Below are positions 6,970 to 11,240 of a DNA stretch of 11,240 nt, piece by piece. Made by a program: the position numbers and the translations under genes. The stretch is from Desulfobacterales bacterium (GTDB taxonomy: Bacteria > Desulfobacterota > DSM-4660 > Desulfatiglandales > Desulfatiglandaceae). The stretch's first letter is position 1. Every line of letters starts with the position of its first letter. The notes below the pieces were generated by a model that was not told the origin of the DNA, did not search any database, and saw only the letters and a list, made by a program, of their open reading frames with translations. The stretch is from NCBI GenBank assembly GCA_022013615.1, contig JAKLQB010000814.1, positions 1-11,240 of the forward strand. Direction: 5' to 3'.

Positions 6970-7725
6970 TCATCTAAGAGACTCTTTGGCCTTTTTCCAC
7001 GTTTTGTTTAAAATTTCTAAGGTTCCCTCACGGACTTCAGTACGGAAACCGAACAACTTGTTAAACTGGTTCACGTTTCGGCTCATTTGATCTTCAGACA
7101 TGATTGGCGTTGAAATAAGGAGGGAACGTTCGTAATGGGCGAATAGGCGTTTTGCCAAATCCAGAGGTATGCCGCCAAATTCCTGTTCGAACATTCGCTT
7201 CCAGTGGATCGACCAACCAGGTATCATGAAGAAGGTTCCGGCAACCTTACACAGCTCGCCATAGTAACATTCACGCCCTCCTATGATTAAACCGACACAG
7301 TCGTCTACAGGATGATCTTCATCCATGGGGATGAAGATGGGTACGCCGACTTCCGATAGCAGTTCATCCGGGTTTTCAAGGGCGTTGCCGCACAGACCAT
7401 ATCCAAGAAGTAATGCATCCACATATGGACTCATTTTTAGAGCCGCCTGCACTAATCCTTGCTGAAGGCTTTTCTTCCTATTATGGAGCCCTATTTCCAG
7501 CACGCAAGCCAACACCTCCAGATTATTTGAACGATTTGGATTGAACGCTTCTATATGTTGGATTCGCCTAAGATTTTCGAGTCCCTCCGACTCAAGCGCC
7601 TTGATAATACGAGCGGAAGGGATATCTTCAAGCACCGTAATCCGTGTCACCTCGGATTCCTTACTCAGAAGATAAGCGAATTCAAGTTCCAGAATCTCGC
7701 ATGTGAGGACACCCAATACCGCCAT
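6970..7725 (-). CDS. DUF1638 family protein
   Basis: The 251-residue protein carries the hallmark of DUF1638, LLLGYGLCGNALE (105-117), followed by a conserved acidic/His/Cys region IPMDEDHPVDDCVGLIIGG (132-150). C9, C112, H138, C143 and C153 are candidate metal or corrinoid ligands, but this is inference. No signal peptide or membrane segment is seen. AAGGAG stands 11 nt before the ATG. The biochemical function of this family is not established; as I recall, members are often found near corrinoid-dependent methyltransferase genes, and here the neighbour is cobO. It is transcribed divergently from the selenoprotein cluster. Confidence 0.8.
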   Translation of the reverse strand: MAVLGVLTCEILELEFAYLLSKESEVTRITVLEDIPSARIIKALESEGLENLRRIQHIEAFNPNRSNNLEVLACVLEIGLHNRKKSLQQGLVQAALKMSPYVDALLLGYGLCGNALENPDELLSEVGVPIFIPMDEDHPVDDCVGLIIGGRECYYGELCKVAGTFFMIPGWSIHWKRMFEQEFGGIPLDLAKRLFAHYERSLLISTPIMSEDQMSRNVNQFNKLFGFRTEVREGTLEILNKTWKKAKESLR

Positions 7726-7763
7726 ATGGTCGTCTTCTCCTTGGGTTTCGTCGAAAGTGCTTT

Positions 7764-7792
7764 ATGGTATCTTATGTTGATCCCCTTGTCAC
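7764..7792 (-). promoter_or_regulatory. Weak candidate promoter for the DUF1638 gene
   Basis: On the minus strand GTGACA (7792-7787) and TACCAT (7769-7764) are 17 nt apart, about 40 nt before the start codon. Both boxes deviate from consensus, so this is only a suggestion. Confidence 0.3.
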
Positions 7793-7904
7793 TAATGATC
7801 GAGCAAATTTGCAAGATCTCACGTTAAATACGATTCCAATCTCCCTTAACGATTTTTTCTGATCAAATTGTGAACCATCTCGGTATTAGCCTAACATAAT
7901 TTCC

Positions 7905-7932
7905 TTGACATTTTTTAATATCAATATATAAA
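7905..7932 (+). promoter_or_regulatory. Promoter of the arsR-selenoprotein operon
   Basis: TTGACA (7905-7910) and TATAAA (7927-7932) are separated by 16 nt in a very AT-rich stretch. Both boxes are near consensus. Transcription would start near 7940, leaving a leader of about 115 nt before arsR. The inverted repeat at 7915-7942 covers the spacer and -10 box, so a bound repressor would block RNA polymerase. Confidence 0.7.
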
Positions 7933-7942
7933 TAGATATTAA
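7915..7942. promoter_or_regulatory. Putative ArsR-family operator (TTAATATC-N12-GATATTAA)
   Basis: TTAATATC (7915-7922) and GATATTAA (7935-7942) are perfect 8-bp inverted copies with a 12-nt spacer. The size and AT-rich nature match the imperfect palindromes bound by dimeric ArsR/SmtB regulators, and it overlaps the promoter just upstream of an arsR gene. Autorepression is the simplest reading. The repeat is seen directly; the binding partner is inferred. Confidence 0.6.
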
Positions 7943-8053
7943 TGTATTTATTTAATGCATTCCCTTACTTATAGGAATTGAGAGAATAAAGTAAGCGCTC
8001 CTTTCTGTGAAGGCCTAAATATTTAAGCAATTCAGATTAACAGGGGGGATATA

Positions 8054-8389
8054 TTGTTGCAGTCAAAGAAGGAAAAGTACTCCAAGCTCAGTGAACACCT
8101 GGATACCATCGCCATTTTGGCGAAAAGCTTGTCGGACGAAAACCGCCTTCGTATTCTTCTTTGCGTTGGCAACGGGAAAAAATCCGTCTCCCACATAGTA
8201 GAGGAACTGGTTCTTTCCCAGCCGCTTGTCTCCCATCACCTTAAGGAGTTGAAGAGAACCCTTTTGGTGAAGGTGGAGCGAGAAGGCCCTTTTATCTACT
8301 ATGAAATCGCCGACAAAAGAATCCTTACCATTCTCAAGGATTTGGATGTGTTAGCCACGGATTTGCTAACACAAAGAAAAACCTTTTAG
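8054..8389 (+). CDS. ArsR/SmtB-family winged-helix transcriptional regulator
   Basis: This 111-residue protein has the ArsR core: LAKSLSDENRLRILLCVGNG (22-41), then a helix-turn-helix with recognition helix SQPLVSHHLKELKR (55-68), and the wing VEREGPFIYYEIAD (74-87). The cysteine pair ELCVCDL typical of arsenic or cadmium sensors is absent; KKSVSHIVEEL occupies that place and C37 is the only cysteine. It may therefore sense something other than a classical metal, or sense through another site. The start is one of two adjacent TTG codons (8054 or 8057) behind GGGGGG; there is no ATG. It is the first gene of the plus-strand cluster, 17 nt before the first Sec-containing gene, so it probably controls that cluster through the operator at 7915-7942. 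Confidence 0.9.
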   Translation: MLQSKKEKYSKLSEHLDTIAILAKSLSDENRLRILLCVGNGKKSVSHIVEELVLSQPLVSHHLKELKRTLLVKVEREGPFIYYEIADKRILTILKDLDVLATDLLTQRKTF

Positions 8390-8406
8390 CCTGCGGAGAT
8401 GACCCT

Positions 8407-8862
8407 GTGAGTGCAAATAAAATTCAAGAAATAGTAAATGGTATGGACCCTGAAGAGGCTGCAGCGGAGATGGCCCTTGCGATGAAGAAACTGTTCCCTC
8501 TTCTGGGAGAGGAGGCTCGTCTAAGATTCGTCATGAGCCTGGTGGGAGACTCCGGTGAGGACAAAGTGGGAAGCATGGTCCACCTCTGACTGGCAGAATG
8601 CATGGACGAAGGTGTCGATCCAACGCAAATGTGCCAGAATCTGGTGGAAAAGGTGGCCCAGTCTAAACAACTCTCGGCAGTTGTTGAGCCTGAAGTCCTG
8701 GTTCTCTTTGAAAACTGGCTGGAAGAGCTGGAGACCGAGGTGATCTCTTGTGTCAGAAAAACCGGTTCTTCGGATCCCCTCGATCTTGCCGAGGCATTGG
8801 GCTTATCCAGCTCGGGCGCCACATTCCTTATCACCAAACTCAAAAGGGAAAATAAACTGTAG
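8407..8862 (+). CDS. Predicted selenoprotein of unknown family with winged-helix-like tail (Sec61)
   Basis: The frame starts at GTG 8407 (GGAG 8 nt upstream), meets TGA at 8587-8589 and continues in the same frame to TAG at 8860-8862, giving 151 residues if TGA encodes selenocysteine. The region around it reads SMVHL-U-LAEC, so Sec61 and C65 lie one helical turn apart, a plausible redox pair; C76 and C115 are further cysteines. The protein looks mostly helical. Its end, DPLDLAEALGLSSSGATFL (122-140), resembles a winged-helix recognition region. No signal peptide is seen, so it is probably cytoplasmic. A hairpin resembling a bacterial SECIS follows the TGA. I do not recognise the family. The downstream half could start at ATG 8602, but no ribosome-binding site precedes it and it lies in the hairpin. 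Confidence 0.75.
8590..8637 (+). promoter_or_regulatory. SECIS-like element for UGA at 8587
   Basis: Directly after the UGA an outer stem CTGGCA (8590-8595) pairs with TGCCAG (8632-8637). An inner stem TGGACGA (8603-8609) pairs with TCG-A-TCCA (8615-8622, one bulged A) and closes the loop AGGTG (8610-8614). The loop starts 21 nt after the UGA, within the distance used by bacterial SelB-bound SECIS elements, and begins with AG, meeting the rule of a G in the first two loop positions. Confidence 0.65.
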
Positions 8863-8871
8863 GGGCGAAGA

Positions 8872-10620
8872 ATGAAGGGAGGAAAAAAAGTCCTCTTGGC
8901 CTTTGTGGCCGTAGCTATCACGGTTGGCGTTCAGTGGTACAACACCCGTACTGTAGCTCCGAAAGAGTCTGCCTGGGAGGATGTGGTGGCCGAAGCCAGG
9001 CGTGGGGGCTACCAGCTTATCAGTACTGAAGCACTACAGGAGCTTTACAGTAAGAAACCCCGGAGCCTTTTTCTGGTAGACACACGCCAGGAATGGGAGT
9101 ACCGGACTGGACATATTAGAGGGGCCTTAAACTTTCCCTTTGAACCGACGTGGTTGTCGCGATGGCGAAAAAAGGGTGAGCTTGAGACATTCCTGGGGCC
9201 TGACAGGAATCGTCTTATCGTGTTTTACTGAGCCGGACTCACATGAGTCCGCAGTGACTCGGCGGCTAGGGTAGCCGTAATACTTGGGTATGAAAATGTC
9301 TACCGCGACCCTCAGGGGTATCCAGAATGGTATGCCAAAGGCCTGCCTGTGGATAGTTTTCCGGCAGGGCTCGCTACGATGGCCCAGGAGCCCGAGAAGC
9401 CGGGCCTTGTATACGGCTGGGCCATGATATGGACCCTCTTGGGTATCTTTGCAGGTGGTATGGCCCTTAATTTAACTCCATGTGTCTACCCTTTGATCCC
9501 CATTACGGTCTCCTATTTTGGCGGTCGCAGTGGAGGGGGGAAAGGCAAACTGATTGGCCACGGATTATTGTATATTGGCGGATTATCGTTAACAAATTCT
9601 TTGCTTGGCGTGGTTGCGGCCCTGACCGGGGGCCTCATGGGCGCGATGCTCCAGAACACTGTGGTGCTGAGCCTGGTAGCAGCTATTTTGGTCTTTTTTG
9701 CGAGCAGCCTTTTTGGTTTCTGGCAATTGCGGCTGCCAGCGAGCTTCACTCACAACGCCTCAAAAAGCTATACGGGTTATTTCGGAAGCCTATTTATGGG
9801 TTTGACTTTGGGAGTCGTGGCAGCACCCTGCATCGGCCCTTTTGTGCTGGGTTTGCTCACCTGGGTGGCGAGTATGGGTAGCCCATATCTGGGCTTCTTA
9901 ATCTTTTTTACCCTGAGCCTTGGCCTGGGCCTGCCCCTCTTTCTCTTAGGCATTTTCTCTGGTCAGATTGATAAACTACCTCGTTCCGGCGAGTGGATGC
10001 TGTGGGTGAGAAAGCTTATGGGATGGGTCCTGGTGGTGATGGCCGCTTATTTTATTCGACCCGTCTTACCCAAAACAGCAGGAATCTTCCTTTTAGCAGC
10101 CGCGGCTTTAGCCGCGGGGCTTCATCTTGGGTGGGTTGAGAGGTCAAGAGCCAGTTTTCGAGCCTTTAACTGGCTCAAGTCTGCTGCTTTGGTGGTGGGT
10201 CTGGTCATGGCCACTCTCCTCACCGGATCATATGTGATGCGTGGCCCTGGGGTTACCTGGCAGCCCCATTCTGACCAGTTGCTGGAAGAGGCACGAAGAT
10301 TAAGTAAACCGGTAATCATTGATTTCTCTGCCGACTGGTGTACGCCTTGCCGCGAACTGGATAATATAACGTTTCATGACCCTGAAGTCGTTAAACAGGC
10401 AAAGCGTGATTTCATCATGATAAAGGTTGATCTCACCCGAAGAGGCAACCCAATTCACGAACGCCTGTTGCGCCAGTATGGCGTCAAAGGCGTGCCAACA
10501 GTTGTGTTTTTGGATCGACACGGAAAGGAGAGGCGAGATCTCCGTTTGGTGGATTTTCTCCCGGAAGATCAGTTCCTGATCCGTATGGCTGAAGCCAAAA
10601 AAGGACCTGGTTTAAAATAG
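8872..10620 (+). CDS. Predicted di-selenocysteine rhodanese-DsbD-thioredoxin fusion protein
   Basis: Read with two UGA codons (9229 and 9244) as selenocysteine, one frame runs from ATG 8872 to TAG 10620, 582 residues. Residues 5-20 are a membrane anchor. Residues 50-155 form a rhodanese domain: VDTRQEWEYRTGHIRGALNFP, then LIVFY-U120-AGLT-U125-VRSDSAA, then LGYENVYRDPQGYPEWYAKG. In relatives both Sec positions are Cys. Residues 180-450 are a DsbD/CcdA membrane domain with the paired cysteines NLTPC204VYPLIP and APC320IGPF. Residues 465-570 are a thioredoxin domain with ADWC490TPC493 and the cis-proline GVPT. DsbD passes electrons from cytoplasmic thioredoxin to the periplasm; here rhodanese replaces the usual N-terminal DsbD domain, suggesting sulfane-sulfur handling. 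Conventional calling splits it into 8872-9231 and a gene near 9349. Confidence 0.85.
9245..9260 (+). promoter_or_regulatory. Candidate SECIS hairpin for UGA at 9229
   Basis: GAGTC (9245-9249) pairs with GACTC (9256-9260) around the loop CGCAGT, which starts 18 nt after the UGA and has G at its second position. An alternative hairpin, GGACTC (9235-9240) with GAGTCC (9245-9250) and loop ACAT, competes with it. This element is weaker than the other three and its stem contains part of the second UGA. Confidence 0.4.
9262..9278 (+). promoter_or_regulatory. SECIS-like hairpin for UGA at 9244
   Basis: CGGCT (9263-9267) pairs perfectly with AGCCG (9273-9277), extended by a G-T pair, closing the loop AGGGT (9268-9272). 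The loop starts 21 nt after the UGA at 9244-9246, the same distance as for the UGA at 8587. Confidence 0.6.
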
Positions 10621-10658
10621 ATCCAACCTATGTGATTAGCTGAAGATTCACCGAAGAG

Positions 10659-10676
10659 TCGCAGAGGTCGCTGCGA
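10659..10676 (+). other. Small hairpin between the DsbD-fusion and thioredoxin-like genes
   Basis: TCGCAG (10659-10664) and CTGCGA (10671-10676) form a perfect 6-bp stem with loop AGGTCG in the 127-nt gap between the two genes. No T-run follows, so it is not a standard terminator. Two short GATTCACC copies flank it (10645-10652 and 10682-10689). It may affect mRNA stability or be chance. Confidence 0.3.
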
Positions 10677-10747
10677 TGAATGATTCACCAAGGCCGGCCA
10701 AAAGCATTTTATCACTATTCAATTTTCAATAGCCAAACGAGGAGAGC

Positions 10748-11065
10748 ATGCTTAAAGTCAGATTTTTTCTCAACGAGCCCAACGGTAAGCCGTGAAAGCA
10801 TTTTCTGGAAATGATGCCCAGGCTGGGCAATAAGTATGATATTGAGATCGAAACCATATCCAAGCCCCGGGAAGAATACAGCATCGATGAGTATTTTGAC
10901 CTGGACCTCCCGGTTGCTCCTGCCGTGATGGTGGGTGAAGAGATTGTGGTGGAGGGCTCGGACGTTTCGTATGAGAAGCTCGATGAAGTCATCTGTAACC
11001 ACCTGGGTCTTCCCCCGCCGGAGCCTCAAAAAAAAGGAATCCTTGGTCGTTTTCTAAAAAGGTGA
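10748..11065 (+). CDS. Predicted thioredoxin/glutaredoxin-like selenoprotein (Sec16)
   Basis: ATG 10748 has a GAGGAG box just upstream. The frame meets TGA at 10793-10795 and continues to TGA 11063-11065, giving 105 residues with selenocysteine at position 16. The start MLKVRFFLNEPNGKP-U-KHF fits a thioredoxin fold: a first beta strand, then the redox residue at the N-terminus of helix 1. The later segment VAPAVMVGEEIVVEG (about 57-71) matches the cis-proline loop and last strands. The usual first cysteine of CxxC is replaced (NGKPU), and the only cysteine is in EVICNHLG, so it would act as a monothiol (selenol) type or with a partner. The tail is basic (GILGRFLKR). Conventional calling would start at ATG 10811 and lose the active site. 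No signal peptide: cytoplasmic, possibly reducing the DsbD fusion. Confidence 0.82.
10815..10829 (+). promoter_or_regulatory. SECIS-like hairpin for UGA at 10793
   Basis: TGCCC (10815-10819) pairs perfectly with GGGCA (10825-10829), closing the loop AGGCT (10820-10824). The loop starts 24 nt after the UGA. Its AGG start matches the loops behind two of the other three UGA codons. Confidence 0.6.
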
Positions 11066-11081
11066 TCTTTATTTTGTGTTC

Positions 11082-11103
11082 ATAGTCCATTGACAATGAC
11101 TAT
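11082..11103. terminator. Possible weak terminator hairpin between convergent genes
   Basis: ATAGTC (11082-11087) pairs with GACTAT (11098-11103), with a further CATTG/CAATG complementarity inside, so most of the 22 nt can pair. It lies 17 nt after the stop of the last selenoprotein gene and before the end of the minus-strand gene at the right edge. No clear T-run follows on either strand. Confidence 0.35.
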
Positions 11104-11132
11104 AGTTCTTCGCAGATGAATTGATACCCTTT

Positions 11133-11240
11133 TTAACTAAACTCTTGCTCATCAAACTGTAAATCTTCTGTCCAGAACTCATCTTCGATTTTTCTTACCT
11201 TCTCAATAATTTTTGCGCACGTTTTACCTGTCACCTTGTC
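11133..11240 (-). CDS. C-terminal end of an unrecognised protein (partial)
   Basis: Reading the minus strand from the window edge gives 35 codons without a stop, then TAA (11135-11133). The translated end contains VTGKTCAKIIEKVRKIEDE followed by an acidic tail FWTEDLQFDEQEFS. The mixed charged and helical composition looks like real protein, but the piece is too short to name a family. It would converge on the selenoprotein cluster. Confidence 0.45.
   Translation of the reverse strand, partial: DKVTGKTCAKIIEKVRKIEDEFWTEDLQFDEQEFS

Noticed and set aside
8602..8862. Independent 86-residue gene starting at ATG 8602
   Set aside because: No ribosome-binding site precedes it, the ATG lies inside the SECIS-like hairpin, and the frame is the same as that of 8407-8589.
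8424..8921. 165-codon open frame on the minus strand
   Set aside because: It is antisense to the Sec-containing gene and the start of the DsbD fusion, is Ser/Thr/Arg-rich with no domain signal, and the plus-strand reading with TGA as Sec explains the same DNA far better.
9349..10620. Independent DsbD gene starting at GTG 9349
   Set aside because: The GTG is the valine of the rhodanese-typical ending KGLPV, no ribosome-binding site precedes it, and the frame is continuous with the rhodanese domain upstream.
8407..11065. The interrupted genes are decaying pseudogenes
   Set aside because: All four breaks are TGA, in frame, at redox-active positions, with hairpins behind them and well-preserved domains on both sides. 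Decay would also give TAA, TAG and frameshifts.
8407..11065. UGA reassigned to tryptophan or glycine throughout this genome
   Set aside because: TGA ends btuC exactly at an ATGA overlap with btuD and also ends the thioredoxin-like gene after its basic tail, so TGA works as a normal stop elsewhere in the window. Tryptophan would also not fit the rhodanese active-site positions.

Overview
The window reads as a chromosomal piece of an anaerobic bacterium, most likely a sulfate-reducing or related deltaproteobacterium (Desulfobacterota). This is inferred from the corrinoid salvage genes under cobalamin riboswitches, a DUF1638 gene, and in particular a cluster of genes that only make sense if UGA is read as selenocysteine (Sec). 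No mobile element, rRNA, tRNA or CRISPR array was seen.

Left part (about 174-6824): a cobalamin block. On the minus strand, a riboswitch (1460-1631) with a textbook terminator (1401-1435) precedes cobT. A second riboswitch (4625-4787) with its own terminator (4528-4566) precedes an overlapping btuF-btuC-btuD uptake operon. On the plus strand a good promoter (4939-4967) and a leader of about 255 nt precede cobU, whose last codons are shifted by one base. Facing it on the minus strand is an unusual cobO made of two CobO-like halves, the first without its P-loop. Together these genes import corrinoid (BtuFCD), adenosylate it (CobO), activate the aminopropanol side chain (CobU) and supply the activated lower ligand base (CobT).

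Middle (6970-7725): a minus-strand DUF1638 gene, then a divergent AT-rich intergenic region holding a TTGACA/TATAAA promoter with an 8-bp inverted repeat over its spacer and -10 box, a likely operator.

Right part (8054-11065): this is the most interesting region. An ArsR-family regulator is followed on the same strand by three genes with in-frame UGA codons: (1) a 151-residue helical protein with a winged-helix-like tail and Sec at residue 61; (2) a 582-residue membrane protein with an N-terminal anchor, a periplasmic rhodanese domain whose two active-loop cysteines are both Sec (U120-AGLT-U125), a DsbD/CcdA transmembrane domain and a C-terminal thioredoxin domain (CTPC); (3) a 105-residue thioredoxin-like protein with a single Sec at residue 16. 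UGA codons 1, 3 and 4 are followed 21-24 nt later by a hairpin whose 5-nt loop starts with AGG (AGGTG, AGGGT, AGGCT). These look like bacterial SECIS elements. I infer an ArsR-controlled selenoprotein relay for reactive sulfur, selenium or arsenic species, with electrons passed across the membrane by the DsbD part. Conventional gene calling would break all three genes at the UGA codons.

Right edge (11133-11240): the C-terminal end of an unrecognised minus-strand gene that runs out of the window.
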